From the NCBI RefSeq assembly GCF_000004075.3, contig NC_026655.2, positions 8,370,001 through 8,434,000 on the forward strand: a stretch of DNA of 64,000 nt, read 5' to 3'. Under the pieces are notes generated by a model. The model ran no database searches. It was not told where the DNA came from and worked only from the letters and a program-made list of their open reading frames with translations. Each line of letters opens with the position of its first letter. Position 1 is the stretch's first letter. Source of the stretch: Cucumis sativus (taxonomy: Eukaryota > Streptophyta > Magnoliopsida > Cucurbitales > Cucurbitaceae). The position numbers and the translations under genes were made by a program. Below, in pieces: positions 19,256 through 30,490 of this stretch.

Positions 19256-21415
19256 TTTCTATATACTTACTTATTTTTAAATTTAATGGATAGTCAGATG
19301 AGACTTAATCTTAACCCAACTTTGATCTAATGGAGTCAAATTCAAAGGTGGTTGTGTATATGAGCTTTGAGTTTGGAGTCTTAAAGGTTGGGTTGATGCA
19401 ATCAAAGTCCAAGGGATGCTTTAGTCCTTTAAATTTAGGCTTGGGCCTTTATTTTCTCACATGAGCCGAAGTGTGACCCAATGATAAGCCATAAGAGTGA
19501 ACAAAAGGTGTTTAATTTCTAGGGAATATTTGTGGGATATGGCCAAATCAAGGGTAGCATTTGACTTTTTGTCAAGAAAAAACTAGATTAATAAATTTTT
19601 TTGGAAAAAATTGGTGGGCACATGTCATATTTTTATAATATTCTTCATTCGCATTTAATGAATTTCAAAACTACCCTCCTCGTTGTTATAGCGTTATCGT
19701 AAAAAGTGTGTAGTATATTTTGGTTCTAGTATAACCTAAATCGAATAATCTCATAGTAAATAAATTGATTAGGTTTTCTCATTATGAAAATTTAGAAGGC
19801 TCAACTCCTTAAAAAGTTATATATACAGACAAATTCGGATATCTAGTTTAATATACCAACAAATATAAGTATAGAATTCTATAAAAGAAATGTCCTCGTG
19901 TTCGTCCTAAATTGAAAAAAAGTTACCATTTACCCATTTAGTTTGCCACACATACATCCATGAATGAAGGATTTCTCTCAATCTATGAGATTCAGATGGA
20001 AGGTATTATTAGAGATCAAACCCTTCAATCCATCAAATTGTATTTTATAACATTGATATCATGAATTTCAACAATAATAGAGATAGTATCATGATCAGCA
20101 AGATAATAAATCTAACCACGTATTGGAGCTTTAAGATAGAATTAATCTCTAACCAGAATTCATTTCCTTCTTGGAAAGTATTAGACTCCATGAAATTGTT
20201 AGTTTTAATGGTGTTATGAAATCGTTATTTAGTTTACTAAAAACTGCCATATCAAATGACTATTTATATGCCCTCAATTCATTATATCAATAAAACAAGA
20301 ATTCTCTATACTCTAATATGATATCAGTTGAGAATTAATTTTTCCTTAATCACCATAACATGGCTAAGACAAACCTTACTCTTTAACCTCCTTCATCCAA
20401 CGTGCTCCCAAATGCTCATCTTCGACCACCAACACCGCTCTTAATAAAAAATTAACTCAAATGTATATCGCATAATTAACTAATTATACTTACTATTTAG
20501 TTAATTAATGACAATAATTTTTTGGATTCATCCAGACATTAAATTAAACCATATACAATAATCTAATGCTTTTTTTGGTTCCTTAGGTTTACTTATCTTT
20601 CCTTATTAGAGACCTTGGGAATGTTAAAGATCTAATTACGCCCGCTTTCATTATTATGATTTAAAGGGTTAATCCTAAAAGTAATATATTTGTTTAACAA
20701 AATAATAAAAACAGGGTCATTAGCAAATTTATTTTGAAAATAATGTGAGAATATAAAAAAATAAAAAAAATAAAACGAAGCGGAAAATATTGACAAAAAT
20801 ATGCATAGAAATCATGGACGAGGTCTTGAAACTTAAATATGATGTTGTATCCAATACTTTAAAGTTGTTAGTTATTTTAACCCATAAGTCTTCTTATACC
20901 ATTTATTTCGCTTAATTTTGAGTTTGAACATTATTATTGTATATAATATGTTGTATATTATTGTATTTAGTTGCCGTGTAACTTAGTTTAATTTGCTAAT
21001 GAATTTAATTCTTATATATCATTTCTTCCTAACACCTTTTTCCAACAATCATAATTCCAATAGTTGAAATTTTTCTTGTTATTCTAACTCATCAAATAAA
21101 TGAGTTATTTTTGTTGGGACAAAACCTCCCACTTCTGCTACATAAAATAATTAAGCCGAAAAAGTAGAAAAAATTACGTGAAAAACTCCTAACTTGGAGA
21201 AAAGAAATCCACTATATCAAACATCGTTACAATGACATTAAATAAGTTTCTCTCTCCCAACCCCAATTACAAAAACACTCTTTCAAGGCTTTTGACCATT
21301 CACACCTTTAATTATTCACGCTTCAGTTAGAGAATACAACATAAATTTAATTAAAGTTGGCACATTAAAACGTAAAGTGAGTCTAAATGAGTCCGATGTG
21401 GGATGACTGTATTTT
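19256..21415. other. AT-rich intergenic DNA
   Basis: I see no gene, RNA or clear mobile-element structure here. Long frames are absent on both strands. Confidence 0.5.
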
Positions 21416-21419
21416 TAAT

Positions 21420-21550
21420 ATTTTACCAAAAAACTAAACAATTTTCAAGTATAACAAAATAAATCAAAATATATTTACAAATATAGCAAAATATCAAAGT
21501 TCATCGAATATATTTTGCTATATTTATAAATATTTTTAGTGGTCTTTTCA
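21420..21550. repeat. Short copy of the 'tgatag' repeat family
   Basis: The sequence ttttaccaaaaaactaaac...aaatatatttacaaatatagcaaaatatc...ttttgctatatttataaatatttttag has the outer parts of the family (ataacaaa/tttgctat arms) with most of the core missing. Confidence 0.35.
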
Positions 21551-21593
21551 TTTAAATAATTTCTAAAAAGAAATTATGATGAATACCACAAAC

Positions 21594-21594
<1 letters not shown>

Positions 21595-21648
<54 letters not shown>
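21595..21648. repeat. (ATT)18 microsatellite
   Basis: A perfect trinucleotide run of 54 bp. Its length makes it a likely polymorphic marker. Confidence 0.95.
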
Positions 21649-22399
21649 GATTTCCAATGCAAGTAGAGAAAAAATTGAAACTAATATTGTCTAATACAAC
21701 AAATTTAGTGGGTAACAAAGAAGATTGAAAATAAAGATCAGTTTGGCATGTGAAAATAATAAAGAGCTAAGACATATATTTTGGACTTATGGATTTTATT
21801 ATTATTAAGACTTCCCAAGCCCCTATGTTATTTCTCAAGAAACTTCTAGACAAAACTTGACAATTAAAATTTTGCACAAAAGTTGAGAAGAGAAGAGAAG
21901 AGAAGAGAAAAGAAAAGAAAAACTCAATGGGTTTTCATACATATTTTATGGCCTACTAATTTTTGGTCACCATCCACTACCATTACTTTGGTTTCTCTTC
22001 TGAGTTCCTTTCATTTTAGTAAATGTGTTTTAAGATGTGGATTTGTTTTGGGTTGTTGGATAAACTATTGGGTTGTTGCTACCTTTTTCAAATTTTAATA
22101 CCCATAGAATATATAAATATGTTTAACAATTTTTTTATTTATAATAATTTTCCAACACTATATCTATTTATATATATGTTTTTATTTTCCTCCTTCCATA
22201 AATATTTTGGAAAAATTACCTTTATCATCTTTTCGTTTAATTTAAAAACTACGTGTGCTTCTTGTTTCAGTTTAATTTAAAAGGATAATTACAATTGGTA
22301 GCAAATTTAGAAATAACAAAATAAAAAAGTCCATGAAATTGACAATGTTTTAAAAATATTACAAGTTTGTCATTCTTTTTCATCTCCTTTCTTCACTTT

Positions 22400-22500
22400 G
22401 CAATATTTCTTTTCCTTTTCCATTGTCTTTCTTCTTTTCTTCGCAATCTTTCTTTTCCTTTTCCATTGTCTTTCTTCTTTTCTTGTGCAATTTTCTTTTC
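22400..22500. repeat. Pyrimidine-rich 43-44 bp tandem repeat
   Basis: A unit that starts gcaat-tttcttttcc and ends tttcttcttttctt occurs at 22400 and 22443. A third, truncated start (gcaattttcttttc) is at 22487. The plus strand is nearly pure pyrimidine. Confidence 0.75.
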
Positions 22501-22599
22501 TATATTTTTTAAATTATGATATTAGTTTTCAATCAATCATAAATGTTGTATTATTTTTTTTCAAAGTGTTATTTGGTTCAATATCGTATACCAGATATA

Positions 22600-22750
22600 A
22601 AAAATCTTGAAAAAAAATTGTCGATATATTGTACACCATAGCCAAATTTAAATGATCGTGTAGCAAAGAATCTTGAAAAAAAATTGTTTCAAGTTTAAAC
22701 AATCGTGTAGCTAAATCTAAACGATCTTGATACAAGATTGTGTACCAAAT
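22600..22750. repeat. Short interspersed direct repeats (gatcgtgtagc)
   Basis: The word (g)atcgtgtagc(t)aaa occurs at about 22653 and 22703. The word aatcttgaaaaaaaattgt occurs at about 22603 and 22670. Variants taaacaatcg/taaacgatct follow. This is a compact repeat of about 50-67 bp period of unknown origin. Confidence 0.5.
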
Positions 22751-22759
22751 ATATTACGC

Positions 22760-25250
22760 GCATGAGTGGCTAATTAATCGAATGCTGACTGAGACATTTT
22801 TAGTATTTTTCATAATTGATAAATTGATAGAACGAGACACAAAAACACATAAATTTTTAGAAAATGAAAAAAAAAACTAGTGTCATATAAAATTGTTGCT
22901 ACTATATCATGGATTGAATAATTTTGGTCATTTAACTCGAACAAAGCTCAATATTAATTTTATAACTAAAGGGGTGTCTTCCAAGTTTAGCCTAGATTTT
23001 ATTTTCATAATTATAGAAATTTCCAGGAACTATCATAATTGGAGCATCATTGATCTTTTTATTTGTCTACTCTATTAGATATAATTGAGAAATGTGTGGT
23101 TCTAGATAATTAAAGACTTGAATGGTGCAAATAAAACCAATTTTTAATGTGGTGAATGGTCAAATTATGTGTGTTTAAATTCTACTATCATGATTTGGCA
23201 TTTAGAAAGACAATGAATTAGATGAACAACTGTACACCTCTGTAATACATTTTGTATCACATTATTTCTAAAATATATATCCTCTATAAACTTTCACATT
23301 CACTTGTCCTGCAATCGGTTTTTTTCGACTCAAATCACTTTCTCCAACGAGCAATCTTTTATCTAGAGAACACTAGGTAATTCTTGTATCATATAAATAT
23401 TTTTAGGTTTTATCGTCTTTCTAACGTGAAATCTTCCACAATATAAAGATTAGTGTATTTTTGTTAAAATGTCGTTTTTATTTTAAAAATATCCAATTTT
23501 AGTTATGTAAATTCAATAAGGGTTAAAGTTAAATTTTGTATGTACATTTAGTTGAATAATAATAACAACAATGATAATCTTGTTTCCAAAATTCATAGTG
23601 AAATATTATAATAAATAATAAAAAGATTTTGGAAAAAAATCAACAAACAACAAAGAAAACTATTCAATCCTCTTAATTCATTTTCTTTTCACTTAAAATG
23701 ATTAGATGATAACATAAACTTTTCACATAGATGGTATGATAATGACAAAGTTAATAAAAGTTCAAAAAAGAAATAACTCCACCAAGTTTGTTTGTTAATT
23801 AACATAAATATTTAAGTAGAAAATTGTGTGTTTTGGAGAATGCCAAAGAAGTCAAAGAAAAAGATTTGTTTGTGTGTTTAGTTTCAAAGTCCACATGGAA
23901 AAACAAAGGACTCTTTGAAGGAGAGATGATGGCTAAGTAGAAATTAGTTAAGAATAGTGCTTCCAATTTTGAATTTTCTAAGTAGTGGAGAACTTTTTCA
24001 CTTAGCTTTGAAACTTTATAATTGGTTAATTATTATTAAAACATTGATACTTATCTCAATTTTCTTTCTTTTCTTTATAACAATATCTAAATCAAATTAA
24101 GTTAGGACACCTTTGATAGCCATTTTTCACTACCAAATCTCTCTCTTTCCTATACTAATATTGTATAAAATCTTTGCAAAGAGGGTTCATGTCACAATCA
24201 ATTACAAATTGAGTTGTTTAAATATAAGTACACATTTTATCATTTCACCTAACATAAATTAAGAGAGGTGTTCTCGATCGAGATTCTCCATTGGAAGTTA
24301 AACTTTGTATTAGTTTAATTCATTAACGTATATTGAATGATTTGTTTGCTCGAGTTCTCTCGAAAAAGTAATTGGTTCTTCGTGATACAAATCCATTGAC
24401 TATATAAAAGAGATACATTCCATTTGTGAATAGATGTCGTTATTCTACTCCATTTAATAATTACCACATTGTATTCATACAATTATTGTATGAGAGCATC
24501 TTGTTTTTCTTAACGTTAACAGTTTGCTACTTCTAGGAATGGGAAATTATGGGTTTCTTAGTATCATGTGTTTAATTAGTTCTTCTTTGTATGGAGAATG
24601 TAAGAATTCTCTTTTCTTTATTGCCATTTTCATTAATCCCTTTTTTTTATAGTTTTAAATTTTGATTTTTATTCTTTTCATGAGATAGTCTACTAAATTT
24701 TAATTTTATTTTGATCGGGTTGTAAAAGAAAGATGCATCCAAATTAATCTAACTTTTATTTTAAAGAAAAACAAACTACATCCAGATTCAAATTCATTAT
24801 ATAATCATATAAATGAATAAACTTATTGTCATTTTTGTTGTACCATATGCATATATAGCATGGCAAAATTTTCATTTAGTACAAATGCTTTGAACCTCTT
24901 TTCCAACAAGTATTCAATTTCAAAACCTGCATCCACATACTTGTACAAGTTGTACCATAAAGATCCACCCAAGTTACTTCACTATAGACAAAAGGAGGGG
25001 ATATTTAGGCAAAATATTTTCTTCTTGGGGATTCTTGCAAAACCAGCTTGAGAACCTTTCAAAAAGACTATATATCTCCTTTTCTTCGTGCCTCCAGAGT
25101 GGTATATTCCAAATCATCACTTTCAGTACTTTTTTCTTGTTGCAATGCAACCTTTTGTGTTCGGATGTCTTTGCATGTCTTATCAGATGCGGTGCGACTA
25201 CAGTATCTTTGGCGTGTTTAAACGTCAAAGGCACCCATTCTTGAGATCCT
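22760..25250. other. AT-rich intergenic DNA
   Basis: No supported gene. Overlapping open frames on both strands at 24860-25250 have no recognised domain and probably belong to a decayed repeat. Confidence 0.45.
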
Positions 25251-26120
25251 TCAGCTTAATTGCCTAAAAACTTTCCCTTATACAACTTACAATTTTAATC
25301 ATTACTTGAGGCGATATAAACAACTTATCACATAGAAATAAACCAACTCAATCCTTTATTAATCTTTATCTAAGTGCTTACAACAACTTTAGATACGTAA
25401 ACGTAAATACAAACAAATTAAACTTAAGCTTAAACACCTTGGTAGCCTTCTTACCTAGCAAGTCTTTCACCCTTCCTCGCTTGGCCTTAACACCTTCTTC
25501 TTGGAAGATGAAGTTTAAAACATAAGTCTAAAAAACTCAGTGGGATTTGAAGAAACCCTTTTCACGAAATACCTTTTGTATAAACATCATTTCACCAAAC
25601 ATATCAATTTCATACATAAACATTTCATTTCGCATAACACCACATTAGGTACCAAACATTCCTTTTGCCAAGGATCTCAAATCACTCTCTACGCTAGGTC
25701 ACATTACTTCGTGTTTAAACTACTGAGATCATCAGCATCTGAGAGTATACACATTTGTCCTTGTTGCTTAGACTGCTAAGTATAATATGCTCATTTCAAC
25801 GCATTAACTAGCATTTTATCACCACATAGTCCCTTTCACCTCTTGCAATCCTTAAGTTGAAACATCTCCATTAATGAAGATAGATAACATGGAATCAACT
25901 ACTCTAAGCTTAACTAAAAAGAAAAAATGAGATCAAAATCGAAATTGAACTTGAAAATGCAACCACTCAGTTATATGTCCAACAGCTTATAAGAATCATA
26001 TCAAATGAATCAAGAAGAGAAGGGAACAATGCAATTTAGCATATTAATTTCTGATAGGCCAAGTCCAAATCAACTACTAATTCAAGAAATGTACAACCTT
26101 TGAACAAATTGACAGAAAAC
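25250..26120. repeat. Probable decayed repeat, class unknown
   Basis: The composition is less AT-rich than the flanks, and the text style (cccttttcacgaaatacc, aaggatctcaaatcactc) resembles LTR or untranslated parts of plant LTR elements I recall. No protein domain, primer site or paired LTR could be found, so this remains a suspicion. Confidence 0.25.
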
Positions 26121-26121
26121 A

Positions 26122-26665
26122 CAAAGATAGAACTAGAGTGCAATATCAAAAGAAATTACAGTATTAATTGCCTTTTGAGAGTGCCATCTCTCCCCAAAGG
26201 TACCTAACTCCCCTTATTGACTAAGACACCGCTAGCTAATTACCACTCTTCCCTTACTACTATCCTAAATACATCCCTAACTAGCTAGTACTCTCGAAAA
26301 ATGCTTTCGACTTCATTGAGAATGGAGAAAGAAAGTCGGGTCTCATCTCAAGAAACCAATCCATAGGCTCAACCAAAGATAGAACTAATTGCAATATCAA
26401 GAGAAATTACAATATAAATAGTCTTTCCAAAGGGCTCTCTCTCCTAATTAAAGTCCCACACAAAGACAATACTAAAGTCATTCCCTCCTATAAAGTGCCT
26501 AACTACCTTTATAACCAAGACACCACTGTCCAACAACCACTATCCTAAATATATCCCTGACATAATTAAGTATACTCTCACTCTCAGAAATGCCTCCCAA
26601 CTTGCTGACTTTATTGAGAATGGAAAAAGAAAATTGTGCATCTCATCTCAGGAAACCAATCACCT
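26122..26665. repeat. ~251-bp diverged tandem duplication
   Basis: The first unit runs from about 26122 to 26372 and the second from about 26373 to 26665. Shared landmarks in order: aaagatagaact, gcaatatcaa, gaaattaca, gtgcctaact/gtacctaact, aagacaccactg/gctag, actatcctaaata-atccct, ctctc-gaaa, ttattgagaatgga-aaagaaa, and tctcatctca-gaaaccaatc. The copies differ by many substitutions and indels. Confidence 0.75.
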
Positions 26666-26669
26666 AAGA

Positions 26670-29380
26670 CAAACAGAACAAAAGGTTTGATATATACTAA
26701 TTCCATCATATCTACAACCTTTAACTTTTAGCTTTTTGACTGTTGTCCACAGAAGCAACATTTTGATTTTCTTTAGCATCTTAAGATCAAAAGGGGATTG
26801 ACAACAACTTAAAGACGTACAAGTAAACATAAGAATTGTTCATTAGGAATGATTTGGGAATAAAGAAAAAGATACTAAGCATTAAAATCACAAGAAAAGT
26901 GAGAGAGTGAAATATTATGTAATTATCTCTCACACTGTACTCTTAGAGAAAAGCTGCCGGCCATTAGATTACATATGCTCTATGTAAAATCTATACTTAC
27001 TCCTTACAGGTTAACTCTTAAAATTTTTATCTCAACAGTCACATAACACCTGTTATTCTCTAATTTTCATCCTTGGAATATTAAAGAAACGAGGAAAAAA
27101 GCAAGTGGATTTTAATTGCATAATTGAGTTGTTTTTATTAGTAGTTCTATTATAAAGACAACAACAGTTGGAATCCATCACAATTAATATTGTTTTGTTC
27201 ACAAAGTTTGTTCTAAATTATGTGGTTTAGAATTGATTTTTATATCATCAAATTAAGTGATGATGAGATAATGAGTTAACGATTTTAAATCTCATCTTCA
27301 TCTCAGAAATTAAAATTTTCTATTATAATTCTTTTTTAATAGTAACATTGTTTTCACATATTAAAACTTTTCTTTATTTTCTTTGTTTATTTATTTTTGT
27401 AAACAATTTGTTTGTAGTATTAATTTTTTTTGTAGGATTGTGTTTACGTCAAAGTTTGAAAATAAGAAGGTAATAAAGGGATTTTTTTTTTCAAAGTAGA
27501 GAAGGATTATCACCATTTTTTTTCTTGCAAAGGATCACTCAACCAAAGGTTTTCCCTTTTTCAACTAAGTTAAAGAAAAAGTATTGTAAAAGAAACAAAA
27601 TAAAAACTAAACTATAGCTAGGAAAAGCTAGCAAACAACAAAAACAAATAAATCAATCAATTAAATTGTCTCTTTGGCTACTTCTAGCTAGAAAATACGA
27701 ACCGTTAACAATAATTAATGATTGCTTGGTCTTGATAGGTTCTCATATACTTCTTCGATTTCTTCTTGTTTGAATTAATATAGCTCTTAAAAACCTATCA
27801 AATGGTCCGATTAGACTAGCCGATAGTTTGGGCGTTATTTAATATAAGTGTAAGTGAAACGAAGAGACGCAAATAACTCAAAAGAATCTAGTAAATAAAA
27901 AACTAATCAACTAACTCGTGAACTTATGAAAGCTCCGTCACCTTTACTATTGATTGAATTTAAGCTTGACTTCTTTCCACCATCCACAAACGGGTAGTTC
28001 TAGACACAAAGAAAGATCCTTGCATCATCCTACAAAAGAACAATTAATTATCTCAAGACATTACGCATGGCGATAGTCTCATTAATTGCAACAATGGTTC
28101 GTCAAGATTCTATCCTTTGTTTCAAGATAAAGTACTCTGATCTCCTCCTGAAAGTAGAATATGTTTCCAGTTGTGGATTGGAAAAAGAATGAATGAATAA
28201 ATATTCTACAACTTCAAGAAGTGATTTTGATGATGTTGGTTACGTTGTTTTTATCCTATACACTAAAAAAAGGGTACTACAATGAGTACTTTTCTTTTAT
28301 GGTTCAAATATAAATTTATGTTTTCCATTTTCTTCAATCTCTTAGTCTAGAAAGAGGGGCAGCATTTTTTTTCAATCCCTAGAATTTTCCTACAAATATT
28401 CCAAAATAAAGAAGGATGCCTCATAGATTTAAATTTTATAATTTTAATCTTTAACTTCTTCTTTTGGCTTTAATTTTAGGCTTATTTTTTAATTTCTTAA
28501 CAAACATTATTAATAAGATTTTTAAAGTATACATTGGTATTAATACAAATTATTATTGTTATTTTATTAGGATTGAGAAATATTAAATTAAAATTAACTA
28601 AACGAGATTACTTTTTAAAATTGATTATTGAATTTGAGATTATCAAATTTTGAAATGAGAAAGTATATGAATATAGTGAGATCAAATAGATTGGATTTAA
28701 ACAACCATGGTGATGATATTATAAAGGACAACATCTAAATTTTAGAGATGGATGATTATGATCATGAATAATTCATCCAAAACTATCAAACATTTCTCTT
28801 CAATCTCTTCGTTTCTCTTGATCTTTAATTTAAATCTAACTCATTCCTTTTGGTTATTGTCAAGTTGATTTGAGGTTTTAGAATTTGATATATCACAGAT
28901 TCACCGATTTGATTCCTATTTATTAAACCCTATAGATTTCATGTCAATAATCGTGACACAGTAGGGAGAATTTCAACTTTCAAACTAAGTTTATTATGAA
29001 ATTTTATTTTATTTTTATACATGAGACAATTAATACAATAATGCACATATTCAAAATTACATTGTTCGTTTGTATTAATGATTAGTAAAAATGAATATCC
29101 TTAGGATGTGTTTTTCTCAGGTTCATAACCTAATTGACTTCGTAACTTTAAAGTTTATATATTTAATAGAATATTTAAACTAGAATCATATTTCGTAAGT
29201 GAGCGACTAAAATGAATGAATATTTTGGTGTGGAAAATACAAAAACAAAATTGTAACAAACTCTAAATTAAAAAAAGAAAAAGAAAAATGATATTTTGAT
29301 ATAAATTAAAGTTTAATAGAAAATTAATAATTTATGTTATAAATGAAATTAATAAGGAGGCAGAGTGTATAAGTCTACAA
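26670..29380. other. AT-rich intergenic DNA
   Basis: Nothing is supportable as a gene. The last 150 bp before 29541 are the promoter and leader of the LBD gene. Confidence 0.5.
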
Positions 29381-29423
29381 AAATGAACTTAAAAGTCCAA
29401 TTTTAATTTTTATTTCAACTTAC

Positions 29424-29476
29424 GACGTCATCTCTTCTTCTTCACTTCGTCTCGTCTCGTCTCTCTCTATATATTA
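29424..29476 (+). promoter_or_regulatory. Promoter elements of the LBD gene (GACGTC, TATA box)
   Basis: GACGTC at 29424-29429 lies within acgacgtcatctcttcttc. A TATA-box-like tatatatta is at about 29468-29476, about 65 bp before the ATG, and is followed by a CT-rich leader. The first motif is shared with the other LBD promoter (15684-15689). Confidence 0.45.
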
Positions 29477-29540
29477 TATTCTTCGTTCTTCTTCACAGCC
29501 AAAACCAACTCCATCTCTCTCTCTCTCTACTGACTCTAAA

Positions 29541-30490
29541 ATGGAGTCTACTGACACAAAATCCAGCCCGACTTCAACTCTTCTCCTTTCTCACTCCCCG
29601 TCGCCGTCTCCGTCTCCTTCACCGCCGCCGACTGTTCAGGCCCACGTGGTGGTCACTCCATGTGCGGCCTGCAAGATTCTGCGTCGGAGATGCACACAGA
29701 AATGCGTATTGGCGCCTTATTTTCCTCCCTCTGATCCTCTTAAGTTCACCATTGCTCACCGTATCTTTGGCGCTAGCAACATCATCAAATTACTTTTAGT
29801 ACTTCCTTGATCCCTAATTTTCTGTTTCTCTCTTTCAAATTTCGCTGTCTTTTCTTCTTGTTTCTATGTTTGAAAATTATGAATTCCGTTATTGAAATTG
29901 AAAATTGACCTTAACAACTTAACGAAAAACCATCGTTCTGGCTGGAATGAAGTTTGACGAATTCACAATCCTATTATGTTTGATTGCTTTTGCTTGATGA
30001 TAATTTGGAGCTATTACGTTCATACATCATGAAAATTGGTAGAATCAAATGAAAACACCCAACTGTTCGATTAATGCCCTCGAACAATCCATCATATTGA
30101 ATGTTTTATTGAATTCTTCAGGATCTTCCTGATTCACAAAGGGCGGATGCAGTGAGTAGTTTAGTATATGAAGCAAGTGCAAGAATTAGAGATCCAGTTT
30201 ATGGATGTGCAGGGGCCATTTGTCAGCTTCAAAAACAGATAAATGAATTGCAAGCAGAGCTAGCCAAGACACAAGCTGAGCTTGTCAATATCCATTGCCA
30301 CCAAACCAATTTGGTGGCTCTGATTTGCAAGGAATTAGCCCAAACGCCGCCACCGATGTCATCATCATCGCTACTGCCGGAGCACCGCTCACTTGACAAC
30401 AGTTTCAACATCGTCGCCACTCCTCAAAGCTACCAAGGGTACACATCTTTGTTTGGGGATAGCAATATTTGGGACCCTCTTTGGACATGA
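29541..30490 (+). CDS. LOB-domain transcription factor, LBD1/LBD11-like
   Basis: Two exons, 29541-29798 and 30122-30490 (stop TGA), encode about 208 aa. After a Ser/Pro-rich N-terminus (residues 8-30) comes the LOB domain: C block CAACKILRRRCTQKC, then VLAPYFPPSDPLKFTIAHR, GASNIIKLL, and in exon 2 DLPDSQRADAV, ARIRDPVYGCAGAICQL and a leucine-zipper-like coiled coil (LQKQINELQAELAKTQAEL). The C-terminus (PQSYQGYTSLF...WT) matches the style of the minus-strand paralogue at 14900. The donor is TTA|gtactt rather than the usual CAG|gt, so the exon ends in Leu where the paralogue has Gln. The intron is 323 bp. The role is presumably developmental transcription control in the nucleus. Confidence 0.9.

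Noticed and set aside
24860..25250. Overlapping open frames on both strands
   Set aside because: No recognised domain or splice structure; adjacent to unclassified repeats.
26700..26790. Possible last exon on the minus strand (reads ENQNVASVDNSQKAKS then stop)
   Set aside because: Only 16-18 codons with no upstream exon in a matching frame, in a repeat-rich stretch; not enough for a gene call.
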